Of a DNA stretch of 64,000 nucleotides, positions 37,340 to 49,330 are shown piece by piece. The notes below the pieces were generated by a model, which saw nothing but the letters and a program-made list of their open reading frames with translations, searched no databases and had not been told where the DNA came from. Source of the stretch: Plectrocnemia conspersa (lineage: Eukaryota; Arthropoda; Insecta; Trichoptera; Polycentropodidae). A program made the translations under genes and the position numbers. The number at the start of each line of letters is the position of its first letter. Position 1 is the first letter of the stretch. Where the stretch lies: assembly GCA_009617715.1 (NCBI GenBank), contig VTFK01000530.1:62001-126000 (forward strand), read 5' to 3'.

Positions 37340-38170
37340 TACCTTGGTGACCGGATTATTGCGTAAACTAAAATTCCACACATAGTGATTGTTTGATTAT
37401 CAAATATATTTTACTTTTAATTCCAACTGCTTAATATTTTTCTCTATTTTTAAGTAAAAAATTGTAGATGTATCATAAATTTCTAATATAATTTTTAAAT
37501 ATTTTTAAATTAAAATCATATTTGCATCTGTTATATATACAGTAGACTCCCGAATAACACGGTAAATTTGAGACGTGCTGTGTGAGCGAGCCAAATAGAG
37601 GATATCTCACCACACGCACCTGATTCGTACGTAGATATTGCAAAAAAATATATGAATAATTTCTAGTCCCCCAAACTACACGCACCCAATTTACCGTGTT
37701 ATTGGGGAGTCTATTTTATATATATTTACATATTCATAAATATACATGTATGTGTATATTAATCATCTATGATCAGAATTTTGATGTTAGAAATTTTCGC
37801 TGTGTGCAATTTGGTGCATTCATTTTTAAAGGTTAATTAATTGTTATTGACTGTAATGCAATATTAGAACTAAAGCGTATAATTTGGACTAAGTGTAGAG
37901 GAATACGAAAAAGACGAACAATTTCATCAGATTTTACTGCTAAAATAATTTAATTTTTTGGTACTCATAAATTTTTTTATTTTTATTTTTACTATTAAAC
38001 AATTTTTTCTCAAAGATTTCTTAATGGAGCTACGAATATTTAAATTGTTTGATTGATCGTCATTTTGAAACAAGTTGGCGGATCAGACTAATAAACTAAG
38101 TCAAGATTTTTTCAAGATATATTTTAGAATAAGTGTCATGTCAATATAATCAAAACTACTGCTGTTTCAT
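37340..38170. repeat. Repeat family C copy, interrupted by the pogo-like MITE
   Basis: AAATTCCACACATAG and AAATATATTTTACTTTTAAT (37370-37425) match 29338-29410; TGGAGCTACGAATATTTAAA, CGTCATTTTGAAACAAGTTG and CATGTCAATATAATCAAAAC (38025-38155) match the 3' part. The MITE at 37540-37716 lies between. Confidence 0.55.
37540..37716. mobile_element. Pogo-like MITE (177 bp) with TA duplication
   Basis: The left end CAGTAGACTCCCGAATAACA continues CGGTAAATT; the right end is its inverted copy AATTTACCGTGTTATTGGGG then AGTCTATTT. TA at 37538-37539 and 37717-37718. About 29 bp of TIR with 4 mismatches. It sits inside a family C copy. The 70-residue frame spanning it is not a gene. Confidence 0.88.
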
Positions 38171-38254
38171 TTGGAAAAATGATTTTTTAATGTTTAAAAT
38201 AACTGCCATTTTGAAACAATATGAGGAATCAAGCATTGTAAGAATTTTAACTTT

Positions 38255-38660
38255 AAATAAAAATAGATTTACTTGTTGTACATGTATGATTGATGTGCTT
38301 AAATATTGAAGAATATTATTTTAGTATTTATATATAAATTAGAAAGTAATATGTTACCTTAATAAGTTTAATGGTATAGCGCGGCGGCGTTTCGCATGTC
38401 ACAGAATACGTCTAGCGAAGTCAGGGGACAAAAAGTAACAAAAAATACGCTATACGGGGGAACGCTATAGGAGGGACTGCCGCATGCTATGGGAAACTTC
38501 GCTATATGGGGAACGCTATAGGGAGGTTTACTGTATATAATAATATAGAACAAAGATATACATAGATATAGAGACAATTTAAGGATAGTTAGGAAAATAA
38601 TTTGTATTAATATTCATAGGATAATTTGGAAAAATAAAAATGTAGCGGGTTTCCTAAATC
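38255..38660. repeat. Repeat D, left copy (with Tigger-like insertion)
   Basis: TAAATAAAAATAGATTTACT, GTATGATTGA, and after the insertion TTTAAGGATAGTTAGGAAAA and AAAATAAAAATGTAGCGGGT match 39985-40260 in the same order and orientation. Confidence 0.6.
38376..38533. mobile_element. Tigger/pogo-like element fragment (one end)
   Basis: The right end is GGGAGGTTTACTG followed by TA (38534-38535). Inside are two copies of GCTATAYGGGGGAACGCTATAG-like sequence (about 38450 and 38501), typical of Tigger ends. No inverted left end is present. It interrupts the segment duplicated at 39985-40260. Confidence 0.6.
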
Positions 38661-39984
38661 GAATAAAGAAACACCTTTGTGCATTAAGAAATATTTTCCG
38701 TTCATATTTATATTACGTATTATATGTATATTTAGTTAAAATTTGTTCAATTTTAAAATTAGCTATATTATCTAAATTAATTATTTAGATAATAATAATA
38801 AATAAAATGATATATACCCTTACATTTATTTTAATTTCTCCACACGTGTAGCGCGATGACGTACAAATGCAATAGCTTACATCATCTTCTTACACTTGAC
38901 ATACATCTCGAACCTCTTCCACTGCTCATGAAGTGCACGCGTGTCGCTGAAAAATTTTCCCGTTTACTCTATAAGTAAAAAAAACGTTAAATATACACGT
39001 TAATATTATACTATTTGATCATTGTATTACAATTTTCGTTCTATACCTCGATTTACGCAATTTTTTCTTGAACGTATCTACCGCGTAAGTCTAAATTTAA
39101 ACCCATACCTCGATTTATGCGATACCGGCTGTAAATTGTATACGGTTTAACGCTGTAAAGAAAATACATTTTTTAATATTATATGCAATCGTATGTATAT
39201 GCGAGATGCAGTTACACCTGCCAATGATGGGCTTAAAGAAATGCCCCCACTAATTAATTTCAACAACACATAGAAATAATTAATATTCTAAGATTAACAA
39301 CTATATTGAGATAAGAATTTAGAATACGCCGACAATGACAGTTATTCGTTTACGAAAAAATAAACAAAGAAGAAATAATTACTATGGTAACTGAAACCAA
39401 CAAATTGTATCGTGAAGATGATATCGGTTTTATTTATAATTCTGACAGAACAAATGAATACGTAAATCTGAAAATATGGTTTTAAATATCGATCCAAACT
39501 TCGAACGTGATGATTTTCAGCGAGATTTAAAAATCATTTGCGTCAGGATCAAAAAAATTACAAGGATTTGAAATAATATAAAGCTCTAAGGCCTAATCCA
39601 GAATAATGATATTGAACCAATTATAAGGAAAAAGTAGGTTAAAATACAGCAGCGACGAAGAGAAACATTAAAATTATTATCCTGCTTTATTTTACGTACA
39701 TATTATACAGAATTGCTCAGTTTTATTTTTGAGGACACATTGTAATTGTAAAGTAGTAATAAACAATATTTTTACCACATTGCCATTTTCGTATTGATAT
39801 ACGAGAAATTACATATATCATTGTATATGCTAGCTTTATGCGAATTTTTCGTAACTTATCTCCCAATTTTGTATGAATTTATTTTACAATTATATTATAT
39901 TGCCCCACTTCAATTATTGTACAACAATATAAGATAATACGTTGTCACAAAAATTAGAAAATGGTGCAATAAGAGTAGTTTTAA
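38661..39984. other. AT-rich spacer between D repeats, possibly transposon-derived
   Basis: Two direct copies of ATACCTCGATTTAYGCGA-like sequence (about 39043 and 39103) resemble Tigger ends. 39360-39480 reads NKEEIITMVTETNKLYREDD, which could be a transposase tail. Neither is firm. Confidence 0.3.
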
Positions 39985-40260
39985 ATAAAAATATATTTAC
40001 TAGTCGTAGAAGTATGATTGAAAAATTGGAATGGTTGGATATTCAAGAAATATTGAAGATATATGTTTTCGTATTTATGTATAAGTTAAAATGTAATTTA
40101 TGAGAAATAAAGATACGTACATATATTTAATACTAAAAATAGAAATAATTTAAGGATAGTTAAAAATAAGATAACGGGTTAGGCCAGGGGAAGGTGTGAA
40201 TTTATATAATATTCCTAGGACAATCTGCAAAAAATAAAAATGTATCGGATTTTAATTATG
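39985..40260. repeat. Repeat D, right copy (uninterrupted)
   Basis: It carries TAAATAAAAATATATTTACT, GTATGATTGA, TTTAAGGATAGTTAAAAATA and AAAATAAAAATGTATCGGAT in the order of the left copy, without the 38376-38533 insert. It holds no coding region. Confidence 0.6.
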
Positions 40261-40628
40261 GAATTTAGAAGCAAATTATAATATTTAAATATTTTATGTA
40301 TATGTTTTAATTATATTTGTTTAGTGTAACAAACAACTAACTAAGTAAATAAATACAGATAAGAATACATATATTATTTTTGTTGTGCACAAAAAGTTTT
40401 TAGAAAAACCAAAGCATTTAGATACGAATATTCCTGCTACATACTTTTGTAGTGAGCAGTGTTTTTAACACTCACTCGCTTTCCGTTGAAGTTGGTGATG
40501 GAGATCGGAATTACTGATTATTATATAATTATAATTCGAATCGATCATCACAGATTAGGTTTACCTAGATTTCCTAATCTCACGGATGAATATCGTGGTG
40601 ATTAATCAAACCCAAACCTAACCTAACG

Positions 40629-41613
40629 CCTGCACTACACTGAAGTTGTCCGAACTGAAGTTACAACTGAAGTCGGCCGAGACCTACGACTTCGAGAAAG
40701 CGACCACACTGTCGCGAATTTCATATGCCGTCCGGACGGCAGCTTCTGTCACGTACATCCCGCATATTTGCGCGCAATAAAAAAAGGTGCCAAATAATCG
40801 CAATTTTCAAATTGTCATATTATTAAAATTACGCTACTGATAATTATAAAAGTTTGTGTGGGCACTCACCAATACGATATCAGTGAAAGCTTTTCGGTTG
40901 TAAATATTCAATTTACGCAAAATCTTTGTCGGCTTTTGCAAAATGCCATAAGGCATACAAATGATACTTTAGAATACGAACAAAACGTGTGTGACTATCC
41001 TAGAATTTGTCGCCATCGATTCTAAATAAGAATTCGTTATGCTGTGACATTTATATAAACCGATCTAGGAAAATACATAAGGATATTCGAAACGATTTTT
41101 TTTTAAACAAAATCAAGCACCACTAATTATTTAATTTTATATGAAAAAGAAATATAATAACGATATCTGTTAGAAGAATATACCATCAAAAAATATAATT
41201 AATCCCTTTGGTGCCCTAAAAATATTCAAAGATGTCAGTAAGAGTCTGTTGAAGTCCCCGATAAGCATGTGGTATTATAAATTGACCACGTGACTACTAT
41301 GCAGCGCTCGACATGCGCGTTAACCATAGACGTCTACGCGCATACTGAAATTGAACCGAGTTACTCGTTCTATCTCAGTTTGCGAAACACCATATCATTA
41401 TCTCTCTCACTCTCGTCACTTAACACGCGAGAGAGCGAAAGTGGAAGTATCTCACCGCTCGCGCTCGAAAGAGCAGCTCCGACTTCGGTCCTTTTGCCGA
41501 CAATGTTCGAAAGCGCTCGAAGCTGACAAAGTCGACTGAATTACCCCCACTTTACCTCCCGTTCTCGTTAACCTCGGACAACTTCCGAGAGATTTTAAAG
41601 CGGGCAGAACCGA
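40629..41613. repeat. Repeat family A, copy 5 (right end missing)
   Basis: It starts CCTGCACTACACTGAAGTTG, lacking the TCTCTGG segment of the terminus, and stops after GGGCAGAACCGAACCGA. Internal landmarks are as in the other copies. Confidence 0.78.
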
Positions 41614-41739
41614 ACCGAATCGAAAAATTAGTGGAAGAATAAGTATAGACTGACATCATATCTCACATATTGCTCCATAGTCTGTCTGCATTTCGATATC
41701 TACCCTAACTATTCTTTCCGATATTACTATGGACTTCTA

Positions 41740-41880
41740 ATATAAAAGGGTTAGCTTGTACCTATTATTATTTTATCAAGAAATTATATTATGATGTTAA
41801 AAATATATAAAATGCAATTTTTGTCATGAGGCGTGGAATCATTGTTTTCCCAAGGTCCGGGTTCTCTCTTGGCGGTCCTG
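41740..41880. repeat. Repeat family B, right-end fragment
   Basis: It shares AAAGGGTTAGCTTGTACCTA, ATTATGATGTTAAAAATATA, ATGAGGCGTGGAATCATTG and ends GGTTCTCTCTTGGCGGTCCTG. The left part is missing. Confidence 0.68.
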
Positions 41881-44061
41881 ATGATACTGCATTCAATTCT
41901 TTTCAAGAGCGTCATAAATCCCTCTGCAATGAATATCCTTTTTAAGAAATCTAAAAATACGCAACTAATTTATTGAGAGGTTGATTTTGTATCTATTGTG
42001 TCTAATGTCTCAGTGAAGTCATTAAGCTGTAATGGCATTCTAAATGGATAAACAAACGAGGCAGTCGCTCGGATTATGCAGCTCGTTACGAAACAAACCC
42101 AGTGCCCTTGATCCGGCGTCGGAGTCACAGGACAGTAAAGAGAGATTTGCTAGAGACGTGACTGGTTTACTCGCAAATCGTGACCTAAGCCGACTGAATT
42201 GTTACATATCGATTTACTCCATCCGTCACAACATTTTGGACTAATCCGATTACCGATATTCCCTACGATCGAATGGAAAATAATGATGTGTTCACCCAAA
42301 GCTGCACAAGGTATGTGTGTATTTTTTTCCTATAAAATCCTATTATGGGGGCTTATTATTGTAAACCAGGTAAAGATACGGCTTTGTGCAATGGAAAAAA
42401 ATATTACATTGAAATCCCGAACCATTGTTGCGCTAACTTTGGACACTTTAGAACCCAAAGTTTACCCTAGGATGCTGACCTTCTATGCGTCGGACGTTTG
42501 CTTGTTGCTACGACGTATTCATATATATATATATATATATAGTATATATTTTTTTGTAAATAATTATAAGGCTGCGGTGATTGACGCATGACTGTTCCGC
42601 ACAAAGTGAATTCCATATAGAGAGTTGCCGAATTTATATATGGAGGAATCGTCCATATGGTTTTGACGAACCGCCGACGCATCGCCTCCCGGTGAAATTC
42701 CAACTTTTGAAGCAAATCCTAACTCGGATAATCCAGAAAGGCATTTGCCGGGTTTCGTAAACCGGTAACGCCATAATTGCATAATTATATTATTCGATTA
42801 GCACACTTTCAAAGGCCCCGCATCGGATTTATAACGCTGCATGCGCGATTTTTATTAGAAAATTATCGACGAACAATAGAAAACATAGGTGCGCTTTAAC
42901 TATATATCGAAAAGGCGTTTGAAGATTATGTTTAAAATGATACAACTTTCTAAGATTGTAAGGTATGCAAATGTCAGAGATCTTGAAGATTTAAAAACGC
43001 GGTTATCTCTCATGGTATATTTGGTTAGCTTACGTATCTAGAAGATATGTATACAAACACGGAAGAAACTCATCCACTCGAGAGGCCGTTTTGTGAGTAA
43101 ATGCACACACGTCCACAAAAAGTCTCACGAGAGAACGAAGCATCTGTTGTTTACATTTTACTAATAAATAATCACACAAACGAATATTTATAAGCTAAAC
43201 CGTTCTTAGAAAGTAATTTCACATTTTCCACATATTTGTCGAACGATCGTCGAGTGTGTGCACTCTTGTCGAGTCGATTCGTCCGAGTCCTCTTCTTGCT
43301 CTTTGCTTACTAAATCATTAGAAGCGGTTTCATGGTTAATTTGTAGGTACATCATATAAACTATGATTTTATTATTTTTTATAAAATATTCAAGAAGATA
43401 ATTAAAGTGTTAAACCAGCTGCATATACAGCGTAGTAAAAAGCATAATGAACCTCCGCCTAGAATATAATATCACAAGCAAAATATTTGTACAAGCCTCG
43501 TCGTTTGAAATCGAGACATAAAAAAGTCCCTCCAGTGTTAACACTTAATAGGTGCGCGTGTTCCTTTTAAGTCTCGGATGATATATTCGTGTTATCTTTG
43601 ACTGGGGGATTCGTCCCTCTGTTAATCTGCAGATCCGGCCCTGGATACGCAGGATGTTTGCGCGGCAGCTGCGATGTCACAGGGCGTGTCGGGGTTCGAA
43701 CCCGGTCACTGGGACACCTTGGCAAAAAAAAGCATAAACAAAACGCGAAACACGATATTTTAAAAATTATCCGTGAAAACGGTTCTGCAATTGGGGGAGA
43801 TATCATCCACGCACTATCCTAGAAAAGGGTGAGTTATATCAGTTTTCTAACTCGGCAGACTCCGAAGGCCATAAATAATAAATTAGTTTAAATTTATAGC
43901 AGTAATGTTGTTTTACAGCTGAAAATCAACAGATGGCCCTTGGCCGCTCGCCACAGCTTTCTCTCTGCTCTCTAATGCGAGATTTATCGGCGAGGTGACA
44001 TCGAAACATAATCAAATATCAATCCAAATTTAGTACAACATTTAATCCACGTGTCCTTCTT
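41881..44061. other. No gene; GC-richer island 42030-42850 and an (AT)n tract
   Basis: (AT)n at 42519-42541. Open frames of 66-130 codons at 42044-42782 overlap on both strands and match nothing. 43240-43300 is locally CpG-rich. Confidence 0.4.
43600..43643. mobile_element. hAT-like terminus fragment
   Basis: The + strand ends ATCTGCAGATCCGGCCCTG, so its complement starts CAGGGCCGGATCTGCAGAT, a hAT-type end. No partner end is visible. The adjacent 43644-43730 contains GGGTTCGAACCC, which is not a tRNA (see rejected list). Confidence 0.45.
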
Positions 44062-44390
44062 TATATATATAAGGACGGAATAGCATAGTCCGTAACGTCT
44101 CAAACTAATAACTCTGAGGTTGCGAGTTCGAACCACGGCAGCAGTACTCGAATTTTTATTTAAAATAAATGCGCTATTATTGAAAAACAGGCCTCAACTG
44201 GTTATAAATTACATAACACATAATAATTTATAATTATTAATATAGATGTCACCGATTCCCAGACTTTCATTCTGGTAGGTATTCATTATATCTGATTAAC
44301 TTAATCAGTTGGTACAGATTTACTCTGTTGTAACGCATCGGGGTTACGCCTGTCAGGTACAACAGAAGATTTAATAAAAATAAAATATGA
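44062..44390 (+). mobile_element. tRNA-derived SINE
   Basis: The head has a Pol III A box-like TAGCATAGTCCG (44081) and a B box-like GAGTTCGAACC (about 44127) with suitable spacing, then a unique body with AATGCGCTATTATTGAAAAA, CATAATAATTTATAATTATT and GATGTCACCGATTCCCAGAC. Two further heads (44831, 45365) and one reversed tail (49218) share it. The tRNA fold is not intact, so this is a SINE and not a tRNA gene. Confidence 0.65.
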
Positions 44391-44449
44391 ATCTATCGAT
44401 TGAGGAAAAACCGAACCTACATTAACATCAATTTACTTCGATAGTAATA

Positions 44450-44660
44450 TCAAATGTTCCGTCCGGAAAAAGTCGCAAGAATTAGATAGATTTCTGTATA
44501 TAAAAGTGTGTAAGAAATATTTTATAAATTTTATTATACATTTTTATATCTTTTCTTTTTTCTAATATATTTTTGATGAAGCTAAATTCAGTCAAGATAT
44601 TTAAATTTAGTTTGAATTATAATTTTTATTGTAAATGATAAAGCAAGTAATTTCCAGAAT
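44450..44660. repeat. Repeat family C fragment
   Basis: GTTCCGTCCGGAAAAAGTCG and AGAATTAGATAGATTTCTGT match 22335 and 29205. Confidence 0.5.
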
Positions 44661-44830
44661 CTCAGAAAACGTTCCTCAGAATTTTTAGATTAACAGAAAA
44701 TTTTTTTATGCACCTGCACCTTTCGATCTACGGTTTATTTTAATTGTCATACTAAAATATAGATTCATATATGTATTCGATTTGTCAAAACTTCCATCGC
44801 TAATACGAAATTCGTAGTAAGCCACATATA

Positions 44831-44990
44831 AGATCGGAAGAGCGTAGTACGTAAGGTCTAGAATGGTAACACAGGCTCAGATCCCCGCAGCAGACTCCGG
44901 CCAATACGTTGATTCGGAACAGAAACAGACTATATTTTATTGTATAATAAATATCTAGTTAGAAAAATAGTGATGACATTACTGGAATTC
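44831..44990 (+). mobile_element. SINE copy, head region
   Basis: CGGAAGAGCGTAGTACGTAA then GGTCTAG and GGCTCAGATCCCCGCAGCAG correspond to the A and B box region of the 44062 copy, with a mutated B box. The body is diverged. Confidence 0.5.
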
Positions 44991-45015
44991 TATAGAATGC
45001 ATTCCATTGTATTTG

Positions 45016-45302
45016 CCCTGAGAAAACAATGATTCCAGGCCTCATGATAAAAATGGCTTTTATATATTTTTTAACATCATAATATAATTTCTTAAATAAA
45101 TAATAATAGATACGAGTTAACCCTTTCTATGCTACAAATAAATATAAAAATTAGCCACCGTTGCAACATTTTTTCTGAAATCATATTTCATTCGAAATAT
45201 TTTAATTAGGCATTAAAAATTAATAAATATTTATCTGATAATTAGAAGTGTTGTCTTTGCTGACTAGTGTTCAATCAAATCGTGCCGTCGCCGTTGCAGT
45301 AG
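45016..45302 (-). mobile_element. Repeat family B, reversed copy flanked by a 20-bp direct repeat
   Basis: On the - strand it runs from GTCGCC-side sequence through CAACGGTGGCTAATTTTTAT and the ATGTTAAAAAATATATAAAA core to ATTGTTTTCTCAGGGC. The flanks GAATGCATTCCATTGTATTT are identical at 44995-45014 and 45303-45322. The long flanking repeat is unlike a hAT 8-bp duplication. Confidence 0.7.
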
Positions 45303-45364
45303 GAATGCATTCCATTGTATTTGGCCATCGCCCATTCGACGTTGCTCAGGTATTTTTCAAGTGC

Positions 45365-45545
45365 TTTTATTAGGTTGAAATAGCGTAGTCCGTAGGGTCT
45401 TGTATTTATAATAATGCGCTATTATTAAAAATCGACCTCATCTGAAAAATTATATTTATTGGTTGTAAATTATAATATACTTAATAATTTGAAATTAAAT
45501 ATAATGTAGGTTATTACTAACTTGTAGATATGATTGACCCAGTTT
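45365..45545 (+). mobile_element. SINE copy with B-box deletion
   Basis: GAAATAGCGTAGTCCGTAGG (A box region) joins directly to TAATGCGCTATTATTAAAAA of the body, skipping the B box. It continues with CGACCTCATCTG and TAATAATTTGAAATTA. Confidence 0.58.
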
Positions 45546-48500
45546 TAAAAAAAAATTTAGAATTTATACAGGTAGCCTAAAAGTCACTTAGTTAGTTATA
45601 ACTCTTATAAATACAGATCATATTATTTTTATTAAATATTCTAATATTCTAATTTTAAAAAAATATACGATGTAAAAAATACAATAAATAAAATGTCGAT
45701 GTTATTAAATATTGCTTTAAAAAAAAAATCCTCAAAAATCAGCTAATTTGGGTATGCTTTAACGTTTCTATGGACAAAGATTCAGTAACATCCAAGTACA
45801 GAATAGGAAATGGGCAAATTTATTGAAGAATCAATAATTTACAAAAATTTTCCTTATCATTTCTTATCATTATCTCACGGTCTTAGATTTTTTTTTTAAG
45901 AAAAATAAATATTCACAATAAAAAATAATTAATAATACAATAAGTTTAAAGTTTGGCCTACTCTGTATAAATAATTTCGCATTTTTTTCATAATGTTAAA
46001 AATTAACTCTAGGATCAATATTATTTTCTTTATAATATTTCATATTTTTAGCTATCGTTGATAAAAACAATCATAACTCTGTTGAAAATACTTCAGTAAA
46101 GAGGGCAAAAATGTTTCATAAAATATTTTTTGAGTAAAAAAATATTTAAAAACAGAAATACATTTTTTTGACATTTAATGAAAAGTCAGCACATATAAAG
46201 TATTGTGGAATATCGATTGTTAGTTTTTGAAAAGACTGTTTATGCCAAATGCTTATGGCAAAGAGTACAGTAAAACGGACATTGTAATTCAATAAGTTTT
46301 TTATTTAAAATTTGATATGCAAATTAGTTTTACGATATGAAGCGTTTTGTATTTTTTGGTGAAATTCGTCTCGGGACGATTGCAGATGGCGATGCCACGC
46401 TCGGTTTGTATTACAAATCGGTTACATCCCGACCTCTAGCAAAAAACGCTAAGATACAAGTCTGGCACACGTGCAACCCACTATCGTAGAATGAAATGTA
46501 TTTGCCAAACGGTTACAGTCCGCAAATAGGCGCAATTGCTCATTACATGCAAATGTGGGGGGAAACTGCGAATTAAAAGGCGGCGACCCGATTTTTTACC
46601 GAAGATTAGCATAGCTAGATATTTGAAAAGTTCACGCCTCATCGGGTGGAAGGAGAGGAGCGGCACTGGCGCAAAGAAACCGGGACGAATCGAGTTTGGA
46701 ACCTTCGGAACCAATCGATTATCTGCGTTTGATACAAAGTGTTCAATTGATTACACCTCGCCCTTTCTTTTCTTCGCTTTTGTTCCCACTCGGAGGTTCC
46801 TAAATCGTTTTATTTTCACCCGACGAAATTGATACCTCGGCTTTCGCTTTACAAATAATAAAAATGGAAATTCACAGGGAAGAGCTTCGGTAAAAGCTCA
46901 AAAGCTTATTTTATAAAAATTATATTTATTTATCATAGTTTAAAATTAGCTATTTGCGTTCAATTAACAATTAACAAGACCGATACAAATCCAACTGTTA
47001 TGCGTAGCGGAATGAATTATCACCAAATTCGATCAAAGATAACGCAGTCATCTGCCGATTTGGTTGCAATGTCCGCACTCAATTAATTATTTAATATAAT
47101 ATAATTTAATCCACGTATAAATTACTTGAACTTACGCTATTTTAAGGAGCTTCAAAAGCTTGTCAATAATCCAAGAAACGCTATTGATAAAATAATATGT
47201 TTGAGCAACAAGCGATTTATTAATTAAAATTATATCATGAGTAGTACTTCAATCGAAATCTACTTAAAAACAGATGTCAGCATTTTTTGCTGTTTACCAC
47301 ATGATTTATGTGCAAATTACACGCTGGTTTCAGCTGTATCGTTAGTTTTTTCAATAAGTTTTCATATTTTGGATCTCGTATATTCATCATTTTTTCATAC
47401 AATAAAAAAAATAATTTTAATGATTTATTTTAAACCATACAAATTCTATTTGTTCTCAAAATTAATATTCAGTGTTGATATTCGAAGAATAGCTTCTATT
47501 AAGATTAAAATAAAATTACTTCTCAAAAACATATTAAAATAAATAGAACGGGATTATTTTTTTAAATCCACAAACCGATAAATTATCTAAAATTCACACG
47601 TTTTAATATATGGGGGGCGATTTATATGGCCATAAAACTAGAGGGCAGCAAACTCCTCATATATAACACCTAAATTCTAAATAGTATTACATATTATACT
47701 TATCTTATATGTGGACGTGCTCGTTTTAAATGAAAAATTTTACATTTTCTACTATGTCAATCGTATCGCTTTGTATATGAACGGCGTGTATAATAATGCA
47801 AATAAACAAAGGAAATATAATTAATTATAATTTTAAAAATAAAAATAATATTTGAATTTGCTCCATCGATTTCTGAGCCACGGGTAATGCATTCTGTTGT
47901 TTCGGCCAATGAAAAATAAGCATTAAAATATAAAACAAGATGGCCGACGGTAACGTGACAACAGTGCTACGCGACAATAATTTTCATTAATCTGTTATGT
48001 GCGTTATTTGATTTGACTGCATATATTATATTATATATTCGGATTGCAAATTAATTAGCTACATACATATATACATAATGTGTGTAAGGATTAGAAAAAT
48101 ACGTTGATAAACAATCATAAAACAATATTCGTAATGAAATCTACAAAATTTTGAGTTCCGAAAAGTGAGTTCCTTTTACAATACATAAAAATGATCATTG
48201 ATTCTGATTTAATGCACATATTCGTTAGATTTATTCAAATTGAAAATAAACCAGGTATGTTTTAAACCTGAACATGTAATATATGTTAATGTCTATCAAA
48301 CCATATAAATGCTAATAAAACGTATGTTTTTATCTATTGATATTTGGAGATACTATTTCACGACGACAGCGTAACAATGATTGTGATGCAGTCGGTTATT
48401 TACCTGAAGTAGTTTGGTTCGATTTTTGAGTACTCGTCTTATTGCTCGCTCATGACTTCAATAATTAAAATCTAAACACAATACTGATACAATGATATGA

Positions 48501-49109
48501 CATAATAATTTGGCGAAGATACAAATATTTTCATTTTTAAATTAATTTAATAATTAGTGATAATATTTAGGGTAGTGTGTGAGTTGTTGTATACACCAAG
48601 GTACAAAATAAAAATGAATTAAAACCATTATTGTATCAAAAACAATTCACCTAGATCGTTCCGTTCCGAGCGACGACTCGCAATATGTATATCAGCTTAT
48701 AAATATGTAGTTTTTTAGATGTTATCTAATATACATTTTACAATGAATATAAATATGTGATTGTATATTAATAACCAGTTATTTTTAGTTCCTATGTTGC
48801 AAAATATGTTCATGTATCATTTTTGTTCTGTGCAATCATTTCTCTTTTGGATCAACCAAATTAAGGACCCATTTTTCCCCTCCCCTGCTACGATACATAC
48901 CTTTTAAATATTATATGCATATAAAAAAAATGTGCAAACGGGTTTTATCGACTTTTACAAATTCTAAGAACAACCAAAAATATTTGTATCTATAGGGATG
49001 GTTTAGAACCAGCTGGGTTAGAAAATCAGCATTTATTAAACTGTTGTTTATTATTTTCACATATTCTCTAACTCTTAGTTTTTTGTAAATATATATTTTT
49101 AGCGCAATC
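45546..49109. other. No gene; GC-richer island 46370-46830
   Basis: Long AT-rich tracts flank one CpG-rich island without a recognisable exon. 47885-47910 (AATGCATTCTGTTGTTTCGG) resembles the 20-bp direct repeat around the 45-kb family B copy. Confidence 0.4.
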
Positions 49110-49217
49110 AGTATAAGAACCACACTACACGAACGGTCCTTCCATCGCAAAAATGCCAACTCCAAGCAAGTACCGCCCGGGGCAGTCCCCTCTTCCCGCC
49201 TTCTAGCTGCGCCACTG
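49110..49217 (-). mobile_element. hAT element end (fragment)
   Basis: Read on the - strand from 49217 it starts CAGTGGCGCAGCTAGAAGG and continues GGGGACTGCCCCGGGCGG, a common hAT terminus and subterminal block. The opposite end is not found; GAGGGGA-type sequence near 48875 may be a relic of it. Confidence 0.65.
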
Positions 49218-49330
49218 CCTACAAATAAGTATTAACCAATTCAGTTTGGGAATCAGTGACATCTCTATAAATAATTATAAATTATTATGTGTAATATTAT
49301 TTATAATCAACAGATGTCACTTTTTTTAAT
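49218..49330 (-). mobile_element. SINE tail, reversed
   Basis: The complement reads CATAATAATTTATAATTATT and GATGTCACTGATTCCCAAAC, matching 44215-44275. It abuts the hAT end at 49217. Confidence 0.55.

Noticed and set aside
43644..43735. Possible tRNA T-arm GGGTTCGAACCC
   Set aside because: No five-pair T stem with a seven-base loop forms on the + strand, and on the - strand no matching acceptor or D arm is present.
44081..44140. tRNA gene with A and B boxes
   Set aside because: The cloverleaf does not close, and the sequence is repeated with a common body, which fits a SINE.
44831..44845. AGATCGGAAGAGCGT equals the start of a common sequencing adapter
   Set aside because: The surrounding sequence aligns with the SINE copies at 44062 and 45365 (CGGAATAGCATAGTCCGTAA-like), so the match is a coincidence of SINE mutation rather than contamination.
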